DNA of 64,000 bases. It comes from Argyresthia goedartella (lineage: Eukaryota > Arthropoda > Insecta > Lepidoptera > Argyresthiidae). Positions 53,882 to 64,000 of the stretch are shown here, one piece after another. The stretch spans positions 12,355,829-12,419,828 of the forward strand of contig OX463836.1 in the NCBI GenBank assembly GCA_949825045.1, in the 5' to 3' direction. Below the pieces are notes generated by a model. That model saw nothing but the letters and a program-made list of their open reading frames with translations. It was not told where the DNA came from and made no database searches. Numbering within the stretch: the stretch's first letter is position 1; every line of letters starts with the position of its first letter. Made by a program: the position numbers and the translations under genes.

Positions 53882-56110
53882 CTGTAATGGTACACGAGAG
53901 TCAGTACATTTGATGCTTCATTTTGCGTGACAGAGGGCTAGCCCAACGCCGCACTGTTTTGAATACGAGAATCGGTTCAGATCACGTTTGGGGGTTTTGC
54001 GTAGCTCCGGGTAATTTAGCAAAAAAAAACAGAGCCGACGCGTGGGATGGTTCGAGGAAGGTTACAGGTCAGGTTTTTTTTGTCGCATTCCTGCGAGATG
54101 TGTAGGGATCCGAGCCGATTTGGCTGCGCGTTGAATAAATTGTGAATAACTAAATAATGAAAGGTTATTATGGAACGATACGGAGAAAGCTATTATGTTG
54201 ATTGCAAATATACAATTGCGATTGAGGTATGAGATGGAGAGTCTGACACGACTAGTATGAATAGCATTCTAGAGGTCTTTGCCTCGCGCGCCTAGCGGTC
54301 GGGAATTCTTAATTAATCGCAACAAGCTTTTATTGGTCAGCGATCAACAGATTCTGTGTATCGGCAGTACCAAATGATTTGAGTGATAACCTACGGTTGA
54401 TCATAGTGAATATGCGTACACACAATTTGTAGAACGGCGGATCTGCATGGCATGGTTGAAAATAGACCCTGTGTAGTTAGTGATAAGAAGCTTCGCTTGG
54501 GCAGAGCGTGTTCGCAAAGGACGCTGTTTTTTTTTCTTTCAGACATGTGGGTGTATAAATGCGATTGCGGGGGAAGGGAGAGCATTCAGTCTCAGCGTCT
54601 AGCTACTGTGACAGTCGTCTTAAACGAGTTCTAAACAGTTTTGTCTGCCGTGTTACGCGTCAGAACTAGTACGAATTGTGATTGCGAAGTTTCAGTGGTT
54701 TTTCGTGAGTGTCTGAAGCGCCGAGATATACCTCGGTTCCTATCCTTTATATCAACCTACCCCAAATTCCAAAACTATCCTTGGGTCGTTAGATAAGAAC
54801 TTGTAGGTTAACTGATCTGAGTCTGAGTCTGGGCTTGGAGCGACCCTAAATTCCTTTTTCCTTCACTATAGGGTTCCTGGATTGGCTCTTAGGATATTCG
54901 CGGGCTAATCCTCTCCTCATTCCTTTCGAGTAGCGAGTTTTGGAATTCCCACACACACAGTCATTAAACATACAAGCACATTCAAATCAAACTCAACCAT
55001 TTTCGAGTGGTGTCGATAATGGACGTGGTATAACACTAGGTTTTTAGACTAGGCTAGACAGGAGTTTAGTTGCGGCTAAACCTAGGTTGGCAGGGCATAG
55101 GGAGACTGTTTGATCGATGAGGTTCCGCGGATGGAAACAACAAATTCAGAACAAAGTTAAACCGGTGTCAACACAGATAACATATCCTGTTGATATTTTG
55201 ACATTTGAGTGTTGTCGGGGACGCGCGAAGAGATCAATTTACAGTCTAAAGTTCATTGTTTAGGTCCGGGTAGGTGGTTTGCATTGCCTTGGGTCAGGTT
55301 GGATTCAAGTTGCATCTTTAAATTAAATGTAAATTTCGCTGGAGGTCTAATGTGTAGGCTGAGTCGGTATATATGATTTGGCTCAGTCGAGGAAGTGCTG
55401 CGGCTAGTGGAATTCATAGTTCGGTATTTATCGAACTATGCACTTCGCTATGGTGTGGGTTAGATCTCCTAAAGCAATAATGCCTACATTTCGATAACAT
55501 CCAGCTCAAATTGCGCAGAGTTGAAGGTTTCAAAACGTTACGGACCTTTTGAGGTAACCGCTAGTTCAGAACCCATTTCGGAAAATCAAATCGCAATTGT
55601 GTAAACCGGTCTTTTCGGATAATTGCCGGGAACCAAATATATAATTGGAACCACCACAAGCCGCTACTAGCGAGCACGTGATATATCATTGAGTACTCAC
55701 GTCGTAAGACTACGACGGATATCTATACGATATCACAAACAAATATTATAAACTGTGGTCGACCACTAAAAGAAGTTCCAAGCGCCCATATATACAAAAA
55801 CCAAATGGTACCATCACACATAAAATATAACAACGATTGATCTGGCGCAATACACCGCTGACTGATGCGAATTACCGGCTCGCGGACATATATGCTTTCT
55901 CTGTCTAACTTGAAACTGTAGCTTCCTGAACCAAACTTCGCTCGACTATTGTACGCCTAACGAACTTCTCAACGAACGAGAAATTCAGACTTATCATTCT
56001 TAACTTACAAATCTTACAGCTGAATCGGGACATCTCATTTTGGGGTAGATAGAATAGACGATCATAGCTACTGATAGCGGTGGCTCGACCTTAGCCTTTG
56101 TGCCGTTACA
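53882..56110 (+). repeat. 5' long terminal repeat
   Basis: 2229 bp with TG...CA ends and a short inverted terminus (TGTAA.GG / CC.TTACA). The first 60-90 bases contain a segment like the S2 SINE body (CATTTTGCGTGACAGAGGGC, TAGCCCAACGCCGCA). Small ORFs inside it recur in the 3' LTR at the same places and are not genes. Confidence 0.96.
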
Positions 56111-56114
56111 GATT

Positions 56115-56135
56115 TCTGGTGCCGAGACCGAAGGA
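56115..56135 (+). other. Probable primer-binding site
   Basis: TGGTGCCGAGACCGAAGG, a few bases after the LTR end, begins with the TGG that pairs with a tRNA CCA end. I could not name the tRNA. Confidence 0.6.
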
Positions 56136-56314
56136 TATCCTAGATAGTCTGATACCTAGATATTCTAAAAGAATTCAAGGTCTGACGCGTTACTTTTAAA
56201 AATAACACAACGTAGAAACGATTTTAAACAGTTCAGTTTTGTAAGTAAGAAATAAGCAAAAAAAAAAGGGGCATTGTTTTCAGACGAGCTACGGCGGTTT
56301 AGTGTTCAGGAATA

Positions 56315-57373
56315 ATGGCCGGCCGGCTTAGAAAAAACGTTAGTCGGGTAGTACGAGACAATTCGCTTTCGCATACAAGTGAAATGGCGTCAGGACAGGT
56401 GACGCAATTGTTATCTGAAATAGTGAATAGATTAGACAGTTTGGAAAGGGGTTCTAGCGCAAGCAATACTAGTAGGACTTCGGACAGACAGACTGACAGA
56501 CAGGAACTAGAGACGTTTGAACAATCGGTAGAAAAACGTCAATCATGCATTGTGAAAATGACACAGAAGTTGCCGACATTCGATGGGCGGAGTTCGGAAA
56601 ATCCGATGATTTTCTTAAGAGATTTAAAGGCTTATATTAAAGTCTCGGGAGATAGTTCTAGGGCTTTGATATGGGCAACGGATAGTTTGGTAGTAATTGC
56701 AAAAGTTCGAATGAGCATATACAGAGACTCATGGCGAACCTATTTGGATTTTGAAAAAGATTTCAGAGAGGTATTCTGGGGTGATAATGAACAGGAATTA
56801 ATTAAACAAAGATTCCTAACTGCGAAGTTTGATTCTAAGAAAGGTCAAAGTATGGAAGAATTCTTTGCCTCTCAATTGAATAGCATATATGAGCTTACGA
56901 TACCGTTTACTGATACGGAGAAAATCAACACGATTTTCAGACAGTTGCCGCGTGATATTCAGGTAGCGTTTTTTGCTAGAAAGGAACCAATGACTATACG
57001 AGATGCGGTCGAGTTCCTTCGGCATTTAGAACGGAATGTCGATGGGGGATTAAGTGCGTTGCATGGTTCGGAGACAATGAAAACGAACGACGTAAGGCGG
57101 AATAGCTACATGCGTGGGCAATATCGAGCTATGCGAGTAAATACGATACGTTATAACGCGGTGAGTCGTAGGGATAATTATAACGCGGGAACGAAGGCGC
57201 GAAACGAATTTGGGACGCGCGCTCGCGGTTATTTTCGCGGTAGAGGTAGACAGCCTCAGGCTAGTTTCAAGGCAATAGGGTTCCAAAGGGGCAATGATAG
57301 TTCAGGAGATACAGAGGCAGGGCAAAGTTCAAGTGACAGGAATAATGCGATAAATCAGAATTCAAAAAACTAG
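56315..57373 (+). CDS. gag: Retrotransposon Gag polyprotein
   Basis: 352 codons, uninterrupted. The central part (residues 85-240) has the retrotransposon gag fold signature with FDGRSSENPMIFLRDLKAYI, KDFREVFWG, LTAKFDSKKGQSMEEFFASQ and IFRQLPRDIQVAFF. The C-terminus is basic and RG-rich (RGYFRGRGRQPQ), with no CCHC zinc knuckle. The stop at 57371-57373 directly follows the slippery A_AAA_AAC. It should form the particle and bind RNA through the RG tail. The start Met at 56315 is the first in a good context after the leader. Confidence 0.88.
   Translation: MAGRLRKNVSRVVRDNSLSHTSEMASGQVTQLLSEIVNRLDSLERGSSASNTSRTSDRQTDRQELETFEQSVEKRQSCIVKMTQKLPTFDGRSSENPMIFLRDLKAYIKVSGDSSRALIWATDSLVVIAKVRMSIYRDSWRTYLDFEKDFREVFWGDNEQELIKQRFLTAKFDSKKGQSMEEFFASQLNSIYELTIPFTDTEKINTIFRQLPRDIQVAFFARKEPMTIRDAVEFLRHLERNVDGGLSALHGSETMKTNDVRRNSYMRGQYRAMRVNTIRYNAVSRRDNYNAGTKARNEFGTRARGYFRGRGRQPQASFKAIGFQRGNDSSGDTEAGQSSSDRNNAINQNSKN
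57364..57370 (+). promoter_or_regulatory. -1 ribosomal frameshift site (A_AAA_AAC)
   Basis: Read in the gag frame the heptamer is A AAA AAC, the canonical X XXY YYZ slippery sequence, and the next codon is the gag TAG. The pol frame is exactly -1 relative to gag and opens across this point. A downstream stimulatory structure was not tested. Confidence 0.82.
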
Positions 57374-58053
57374 TGGACTCGCGCGGGTCGTTCGCGCTCA
57401 GATATTTATTACGGTTTGGGTGGACAGCCGATCAAATTGGAAAAAAGCATAGACTGTATGATTTGTGTAATTTGGATTCGAACGTGGGTGTGAATGAATT
57501 TATTCAATTATTAGCGCATAAAGCGCATGGATATGCCGTGTGTTTAGATGAAAAATCTAGATCGAATTGTAGAGATCGCAATGACAGGCGTTTACATACG
57601 ATATTCAGAGACGACGATTCGACTGAGTGTGGGCGCGATTTATGTAGTACATTGACATTACCTGAGATAGATGTGCGTATTGGGAATATTGTTGTAAGGA
57701 GTTTGATTGATTCGGGCAGCGAAATCAGTGTAATAAGTCGGAGAGTATACGAAGAAGTGTGCAGGCAATTGGGAAAACCGACGGAAATACCGATTCCAAG
57801 TTTGAGAATCACAGGTGCGTTCGGGGTCAGTAAAGAAAAGGTTGATAAGTTAGTTACGTTACCATTAACAATAGGTGAATGCGTTATTGATACTCCAATG
57901 CTAGTATTAACAAGGGTGCCTAAAGATTTAATTTTGGGGTTTGATTTTATACAACAGACGCGAGCCAGTTTAATGTGTGAGGGTAATAAGAGGCTAATTA
58001 TACGAAGCGCCGGGCGGATGTGTGAAATACCATTAGGTACTAGCCGGTGTTAA
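57370..58053 (+). CDS. pol: Pol, protease region
   Basis: It lies in the -1 frame after gag. It includes RSLIDSGSEISVISRRVYEE with the DSG catalytic triplet of aspartic proteases (about residues 115-118) and the second signature LILGFDFI near the end. It would cleave the Gag-Pol precursor. The frame ends at a TAA near 58051, while the RT continues in the next frame from 58047, so a frame break or small deletion separates protease and RT. Confidence 0.85.
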   Translation, partial: LVDSRGSFALRYLLRFGWTADQIGKKHRLYDLCNLDSNVGVNEFIQLLAHKAHGYAVCLDEKSRSNCRDRNDRRLHTIFRDDDSTECGRDLCSTLTLPEIDVRIGNIVVRSLIDSGSEISVISRRVYEEVCRQLGKPTEIPIPSLRITGAFGVSKEKVDKLVTLPLTIGECVIDTPMLVLTRVPKDLILGFDFIQQTRASLMCEGNKRLIIRSAGRMCEIPLGTSRC

Positions 58054-59192
58054 ATAAACATGCAGAGTTGTTTAGCGATAGGGTAGGTCGGACAAATAAA
58101 TATATACATGAGATAAAAATGAGAGATGAAACGCCTTTCGTAAAACGAAGCTATCCCATACCGTTCGCATATCGCGATAAAGTAACAAAACGATTGGAAG
58201 AAATGGAACGGATAGGTATTATTAGCAGGCAATCTACGGATTTCAGCAGTCCATTGACTTGTGCACTAAAGAAATCAGGATAGGTCCGTATATTGCTAGA
58301 TGCACGACAATTAAACTCGGGAATGGTTGGGGAAGTTGAAACTACACCTTTAATGAGTGAGATATTGCAATCGGGGCGCCGAATAAACTACATAGGGGTT
58401 ATTGATATCAAATATGCGTATTTTTCTATACCATTATCAGACGAATCTAAACGATACACGGGTTTTGTATATCAAGGCAGAAGTTATGTTTACAACGTTT
58501 TACCTCAGGGGTTGAAAACCAGTGTGGGTTCATTTTCGAGGGCGATGGACTTAATTTTCGGGCCAGAGGTTAGGTCATATTGTTTAAATTTTGTTGACGA
58601 TTTGGCAATTTTAACTGAGGGTGATTTCGATCAGCATTTGTCTCAAGTGGACACGGTTCTGAGTAAATTGAAAGACGCGGGCTTCACATGCAAACTAAAA
58701 AAATGCGAGTTCGCACAAAAAAAGGTCAAGTTATTGGGGCATATTTTGTCTACACAAGGTTTGCAAATGGACCCGGACAAAATTGAAACACTTAAATTAT
58801 ATCCGTCACCCAGAACTGTCAGGCAATTGAGGGCGTTTTTGGGGTTCATAAATTACTTTCGGAGGTTTATAAAAAATTTTGGAACGTTAACACAGCCCTT
58901 GTTCAATTTATTACGGTCTGGAGTCAAGTTCGTCTGGAGTGCGCAGGTGCAAAGTGCTTTTGACGAGATAAAAAAACAATTCTTAGAAAGTATAATTTTC
59001 AGTCAGCCATTGGCGGGAAAAACATATTATGTTCAATGTGACGCCAGCGCTATAGGAATTGGGGGCTATGTTTATCAATTAGATGATTCGGGCCAGGAAC
59101 GAATTATAGGGTTCTGTTCGCAGGCATTTAAGGGTGCTCAGACTAGATGGTCGGTCAGTGAACAGGAAATGTATGCAGTTTATACACTTTAA
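58047..59192 (+). pseudogene. pol: Pol, reverse transcriptase and start of RNase H (interrupted)
   Basis: The first block (58047-58280) has the N-terminal fingers (PFVKRSYPIPFAYRDKVTKR, GIISRQSTDFSSPL). An in-frame TAG at 58281-58283 follows, then the same frame continues with LLDARQLN, IDIKYAYFSIPL (motif A with the first catalytic D), VLPQGLKTSVGSFSRAM, YCLNFVDDLAIL (catalytic VDD), the LLGHIL/FLGFINYFRRFI connection segments and the RNase H start YYVQCDASAIGIGGYV. A one-base frame change near 59190 ends it (MYAVYTL). A family-typical product would need all breaks absent. Confidence 0.9.
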
Positions 59193-59209
59193 AGCGATTT
59201 GAGATATAT

Positions 59210-60706
59210 TTGCGGGGAGAAAAAGTTATTATTAGAACTGATCATAAAAGTTTGACGTTCATTAAGTCGTGGACTTTATTGGGGGCACGCGTAACTAGGT
59301 GGGTTATGTTTTTAGAACAATTCGATTACGACATAGAATTTGTGCGAGGGACTGATAATCAAATTGCCGACACGCTAAGCAGGCAAATAGCGGGACCTGG
59401 AGGTATGATTGACAGTACAAATGTTCAGCCGGGGATATTCTGGTTTCAGGCATCGAATACCGCAAGTGTTATTTCGAGTTTACGGGACATTGCGAGATTA
59501 CAAAGCGAAGATGAGCGGTTAAATCGAATTAGCGGTTGTATCAGACGTAGTGTGGTAGATACGGAAACGAGAGGGTTTGAAAATTACAAGCTAGTAGGTG
59601 ATACGTTATATTTTCATGTGCCAAAGCGGAACGTACAGTTGCTAGTAATTCCGAAATCACTACAGGAGGAACTAATTTTACACATACATGAAGAAATAGG
59701 TCACTACGGCAGATATAAAATATTAGCACTGATGAAGGACAGATATTATTTTCTTCATATGAGTAGGGTGATTAGCGCGGTGATAAGAAGTTGTGACATA
59801 TGTCAAAAGGTCAAACCAAGTACTAACAATACCGTTGGTCCTTGTACACCGGTGTTGGCGGAAAGGTTGGGTGAGAAAGTTTTCTCGGACCTTTATGGGC
59901 CATTGCCCGTAGGTAAATTCGGATATCAATATGTGATTCAAGACGTGTACAGTAAAGTAATAAAATTATATCCAATGCGAAAAGCGACAGGTAGGAGCGT
60001 GCTCGCTTGTACAAAGAGATTTCATAGGGAAATACCTATCGAAACTATAATTACGGACTCAGGACCACAGTTCATATCGAAAGTTTGGGAATTCGGTCTC
60101 AAACAGCTGGGGATTCGGGTCACTCATACGTCGGTGTATTGTCCAAATTCTAATAGCGTAGAAAAAGTGAATCGCGAGCTAGGTCGACTGATTAGAACTT
60201 ATTGCGGCGGAAGTAATCGTAGTTGGGTCGACGTGTTACCGGACATTCAGAATTGCTATAATAATATCGAACACACAAGCACAGGCTTTGCGCCTAATGA
60301 GTTAGCGTTTGGTAGGCGGGAACCGTTAACTATTGACAAGGAATTAGGCGATGAATGGTTATTAGGTCATAGTGTGCGAGATACGGAACAGGTGCGGTAT
60401 GTAGCGATAGAAAACTCTAAAAGTTCTAGTGAACGACGTAAGCGACAGGCAGACAAACGGCGTAAGTTAGAAGTCTATCGTATAGGTGATTATGTGAAAC
60501 TTAAGACCTTTGTGCGTTCAAATAAAGAACATAAAATCATGCGGAAATTTTCATTGTTGTATAAAGGGCCTTATGTTATTTCGGCAGTGATATATCCGAA
60601 CTGTTATACTTTAGTAGATCCGGGTTCAAATGAGATATTGGGTAATTTCAATACTATAAATATAGCCAGGTATTATGTGAGGACGAATAAGGGCGTAGAT
60701 AAATAA
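59210..60706 (+). CDS. pol: Pol, RNase H end and integrase
   Basis: 498 codons. It starts in the RNase H tail (VIIRTDHKSLTFI and DNQIADTLSR, with its conserved Asp). The integrase follows: an HHCC zinc finger (HIHEEIGHYGRYK ... CDICQ, residues 160-205), then the DDE core with VFSDLYGPLP (first D), IITDSGPQF (second D) and SNSVEKVNRELGRLI (E), an insert, and a C-terminal SH3-like region (YRIGDYVKLKTFV, KFSLLYKGPYVISAVI). It inserts the cDNA into the genome, family knowledge. It is open to the TAA at 60704-60706 but out of frame with the RT because of the 59190 break. Confidence 0.9.
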   Translation: MRGEKVIIRTDHKSLTFIKSWTLLGARVTRWVMFLEQFDYDIEFVRGTDNQIADTLSRQIAGPGGMIDSTNVQPGIFWFQASNTASVISSLRDIARLQSEDERLNRISGCIRRSVVDTETRGFENYKLVGDTLYFHVPKRNVQLLVIPKSLQEELILHIHEEIGHYGRYKILALMKDRYYFLHMSRVISAVIRSCDICQKVKPSTNNTVGPCTPVLAERLGEKVFSDLYGPLPVGKFGYQYVIQDVYSKVIKLYPMRKATGRSVLACTKRFHREIPIETIITDSGPQFISKVWEFGLKQLGIRVTHTSVYCPNSNSVEKVNRELGRLIRTYCGGSNRSWVDVLPDIQNCYNNIEHTSTGFAPNELAFGRREPLTIDKELGDEWLLGHSVRDTEQVRYVAIENSKSSSERRKRQADKRRKLEVYRIGDYVKLKTFVRSNKEHKIMRKFSLLYKGPYVISAVIYPNCYTLVDPGSNEILGNFNTINIARYYVRTNKGVDK

Positions 60707-61079
60707 GATAGTGTATAAAAGTTATATAATTAAGCTGTAAGCTGTAAATTTGAGTAACTACTTTGTAGATTTAAGGATCTGGCATGGTTTAGAAAGGAAC
60801 AAAAACAAAAAAGAAAAAAATTGTATATATATAGTAATACGAATTAGGATAAGTTGCGGGTAAGCGAGGTTGTATAGTTAGATAGATAAATAAGATAAGA
60901 CAGGAGAGAGCTCAATCGAGCTGTGTAAATATTATATACATAATTGACAGATTCATCGGTCTGTGTACATGATTTGTGATGTTCGTGCGTATAGAGTAGA
61001 TATGGACAAAGCATGGGTAGCATAGTGGTAATGAGATCCTTGCGCCATGTTTAACTGAGATAAACAGTGTCTCAAGGTC
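60707..61079 (+). other. Untranslated 3' region of the LTR element
   Basis: Between the integrase stop and the polypurine tract. No env or other ORF is present. Confidence 0.7.
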
Positions 61080-61090
61080 TGGGAGGGGGC
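61080..61090 (+). other. Polypurine tract
   Basis: TGGGAGGGGGC directly before the TGTAA start of the 3' LTR; it should prime plus-strand synthesis. Confidence 0.8.
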
Positions 61091-63321
61091 TGTAATGGTA
61101 CACGAGAGTCAGTACATTTGATGTTTCATTTTGCGTGACAGAGGGATAGCCCAACGCCGCACTGTTTTGAATACGAGAATCGGTTCAGATAACGTTTGGG
61201 GGTGTTGCGTAGCTCCGGGTAATTTAGCAAAAAAAAACAGAGCCGACGCGTGGGATGGTTCGAGGAAGGTTACAGGTCAGGTTTTTTTTGTCGCATTCCT
61301 GCGAGATGTGTAGGGATCCGAGCCGATTTGGCTGCGCGTTGAATAAATTGTGAATAACTAAATAATGAAAGGTTATTATGGAACGATACGGAGAAAGCTA
61401 TTATGTTGATTGCAAATATACAATTGCGATTGAGGTATGAGATGGAGAGTCTGACACGACTAGTATGAATAGCATTCTAGTGGTCTTTGCTTCGCGCGCC
61501 TAGCGGTCGGGAATGCTTAATTAATCGCAACAAGCTTTTATTGGTCAGCGATCAACAGATTCTGTTTATCGGCAGTACCAAATGATTTGAGTGATAACCT
61601 ACGGTTGATCATAGTGAATATGCGTACACACAATTTGTAGAACGGCGGATCTGCATGGCATGGTTGAAAATAGACCCTGTGTAGTTAGTGATAAGAAGCT
61701 TCGCTTGGGCAGAGCGTGTTCGCAAAGGACGCTGTTTTTTTTTCTTTCAGACATGTGGGTGTATAAATGCGATTGCGGGGGTAGGGAGAGCATTCAGTCT
61801 CAGCGTCTAGCTACTGTGACAGTCGTCTTTCACGAGTTCTAAACAGTTTTGTCTGCCGTGTTACGCGTCAGAACTAGTACGAATTGTGATTGCGAAGTTT
61901 CAGTGGTTTTTCGTGAGTGTCTGAAGCGCCGAGATATACCTCGGTTCCTATCCTTTATATCAACCTACCCCAAATTCCAAAACTATCCTTGGGTCGTTAG
62001 ATAAGAACTTGTAGGTTAACTGATCTGAGACTGAGTCTGGGCTTGGAGCGACCCTAAATTCCTTTTTCCTTCACTATAGGGTTCCTGGATTGGCTCTTAG
62101 GATATTCGCGGGCTAATCCTCTCCTCATTCCTTTCGAGTAGCGAGTTTTGAAATTCCCACACACACAGTCATTAAACATACAAGCACATTCAAATCAAAC
62201 TCAACCATTTTCGAGTGGTGTCGATAATGGACGTGGTATAACACTAGGTTTTTAGACTAGGCTAGACAGGAGTTTAGTTGCGGCTAAACCTAGGTTGGCA
62301 GGGCATAGGGAGACTGTTTGATCGATGAGGTTCCGCGGATGGAAATAACAAATTCAGAACAAAGTTAAACCGGTGTCAACACAGATAACATATCCTGTTG
62401 ATATTTTGACATTTGAGTGTTGTCGGGGACGCGCGAAGAGATCAATTTACAGTCTAAAGTTCATTGTTTAGGTCCGGGTAGGTGGTTTGCATTGCCTTGG
62501 GTCAGGTTGGATTCAAGTTGCATCTTTAAATTAAATGTAAATTTCGCTGGAGGTCTAATGTGTAGGTTGAGTCGGTATATATGATTTGGCTCAGTCGAGG
62601 AAGTGCTGCGGCTAGTGGAATTCATAGTTCGGTATTTATCGAACTATGCACTTCGCTATGGTGTGGGTTAGATCTCCTAAAGCAATAATGCCTACGTTTC
62701 GATAACATTCAGCTCAAATTGCGCAGAGTTGAAGGTTTCAAAACGTTACGGACCTTTTGAGGTAACCGCTAGTTCAGAACCCATTTCGGAAAATCAAATC
62801 GCAATTGTGTAAACCGGTCTTTTCGGATCGTTATTGCCGTGAACCAAATATATAATTGGAACCACCACAAGCCGCTACTAGCGAGCACATGAAATATCAT
62901 TGAGTACTCACGTCGTAAGACTACGACGGATATCTATACGATATCACAAACAAATATTATAAACTGTGGTCGACCACTAAAAGAAGTTCCAAGCGCCCAT
63001 TTATACAAAAACCAAATGGTACCATCACACATAAAATATAACAACGATTGATCTGGCGCAATACACCGCTGACTGATGCGAATTACCGGCTCGCGGACAT
63101 ATATGCTTTCTCTGTCTAACTTGAAACTGTAGCTTCCTGAACCAAACTTCGCTCGACTATTGTACGCCTAACGAACTTCTCAACGAACGAGAAATTCAGA
63201 CTTATCATTCTTAACTTACAAATCTTACAGCTGAATCGGGACATCTCATTTTGGGGTAGATAGAATAGACGATCATAGCTACTGATAGCGGTGGCTCGAC
63301 CTTAGCCTTTGTGCCGTTACA
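61091..63321 (+). repeat. 3' long terminal repeat
   Basis: 2231 bp, differing from the 5' LTR at about twenty substitutions and a small insertion near 62829. It ends GCCGTTACA, then the TGGC duplication. Confidence 0.96.
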
Positions 63322-64000
63322 TGGCGGGTGCGAAAAGATGGCGTATTCAGTCTGAGTAAGGAGTTCACCAGGTCAGAGCAATCAACGTGGCCACGACAAG
63401 TGTTATACAGCATCATCATATCGAGCAGAGTACGACGGTTCTTGAGGCTTACGAAGCCATGATGTTCGCAAGAACCCTCATACTCCTCGCTCATGAATCT
63501 GTCACGGTAATTCAAATGTCGTAAGAACCTTTCTTGAACACGCTCAACTTTGCTTATGTATATGTTGTACTGCGGGTTCCATATAGTGCTGCAATATTCT
63601 TAAACACTTCTGACGTAAGCATAGTAGAGGTTCCGAACACAATTCAGGTCAGTAAATGGTTTGCTAACCCTTAAAATAAACCCTAAATTTCTAAAAGCTT
63701 TGTTTGTGATTGACTCTATATGCTCTTCAAAAGTTAATGTAGAATCCAGAATTACTCCTAAGTCCCGGATAGAATAAACTCTTAGGATAGGCGTATTATT
63801 CAGGTGATAGGTGTGCAGAACGGGTTTGATTTTTCTGGTGAAACTAATAATGTTGCACTTGGAAACATTGACGCTTATTCTGTTCTCCTTATAGTAATGT
63901 GACAGACGGTTCAAATCCTCTTGCAAGTGAGCGCAGTCTTGTGCAGACTTGATTTTATAGTAAACTTTTTTGTCGTCCGCATACAGTAGGAATTTTGCGT
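63322..64000 (-). mobile_element. 5' part of LINE E (reverse transcriptase), runs off the window
   Basis: On the minus strand from 64000 it reads HYYKENRISVNVSKCNIISF, LRVYSIRDLGVILDSTLTFE and RNLGFILRVSKPFTD, a break near 63600, then a second frame 63515-63326 with NYRDRFMSEEYEGSCEHHGF and HVDCSDLVNSLLRLN to PSFRTR. This is the thumb and C-terminal half of a jockey-group RT. The catalytic motifs would lie beyond 64000. It continues on the far side of the LTR element at 53877-53383. Confidence 0.85.

Larger units (their letters stand above)
53878..63325 (+). mobile_element. Ty3/gypsy LTR retrotransposon, nearly complete, with TGGC target duplication
   Basis: Target duplication TGGC lies at 53878-53881 and 63322-63325. 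LTRs are 53882-56110 and 61091-63321, starting TGTAA and ending TTACA. The primer-binding region follows the 5' LTR and the polypurine tract precedes the 3' LTR. Gene order is gag, protease, RT, RNase H, integrase, as in Metaviridae-type elements, with no env. The LTRs differ at roughly twenty positions plus a small indel (about 1%), so the insertion is recent. LTRs over 2 kb are unusual and recall the Osvaldo/Ulysses lineages of insects; that placement is inferred only. Coding breaks in pol (58050, 58281, 59190) mean it is not autonomous now. Confidence 0.96.

Noticed and set aside
54391..54634. Paired ORFs on both strands that recur at 61599-61842
   Set aside because: The recurrence simply reflects the two LTRs; there is no homology to a protein family.
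60707..61079. Search for an env gene after pol
   Set aside because: Only short, stop-rich frames exist before the polypurine tract; the element has no env.

Overview
The window is eukaryotic nuclear DNA, almost certainly from an insect and most likely a moth or butterfly. The evidence is one spliced protein kinase gene with an insect-type sequence, long AT-rich introns, tRNA-derived SINEs with GTTCGA B boxes, jockey/CR1-type LINEs, Helitron, hAT, maT-mariner and PIF/Harbinger relics, and one interstitial tract of TTAGG, the insect telomere motif. There are no bacterial-style operons, rRNA genes, functional tRNA genes or CRISPR arrays.

Positions 1-33409 (+) hold one host gene, the orthologue of MAP kinase-activated protein kinase 2/3 (MAPKAPK2, MK2). 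Eight coding exons (134-223, 19302-19427, 20748-20885, 21414-21620, 24442-24573, 28852-28974, 31721-31873, 33338-33409) join into 346 codons plus a stop. All seven introns are phase 0 with GT/AG borders. The product should be a p38-activated Ser/Thr kinase with a complete catalytic domain and a C-terminal p38-docking/nuclear-localisation segment. Intron 1 (19 kb) carries two copies of one LINE family, another LINE, SINEs, a Harbinger-like element, a Pif1 helicase fragment and several repeat families. Intron 4 carries a reverse transcriptase relic split by a TA-flanked MITE. Intron 5 carries a decayed autonomous Helitron. Intron 6 carries a LINE with a perfect 18-bp target duplication. Decayed partial copies of exons 3, 4 and 7 lie just downstream of their source exons, in introns 3, 4 and 7.

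Positions 33410-53880 have no convincing host gene. They hold the kinase 3' UTR region, dispersed repeats, a 62-bp minisatellite, a broken ZMYM1-like hAT transposase inserted in a LINE, a foldback element of about 1.1 kb with a second palindrome inside it, SINE-tail minisatellites, MITEs, a ZBED5-like hAT fragment and an internally deleted maT (DD37D) mariner.

Positions 53878-63325 are a nearly complete Ty3/gypsy LTR retrotransposon with very long LTRs (2229 and 2231 bp, about 1% different), a 4-bp target duplication, gag, a canonical A_AAA_AAC slippery site directly before the gag stop, protease, reverse transcriptase, RNase H and integrase. The pol region has three coding breaks. The element sits inside a minus-strand LINE whose two halves flank it at 53383-53877 and 63322-64000.

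I found no new defence or metabolic system. The most unusual items are the repeated downstream duplication and decay of kinase exon ends, the fold-back plus TTAGG scar inside a LINE, the nested palindromes, and the SINE-like sequence inside the LTRs.
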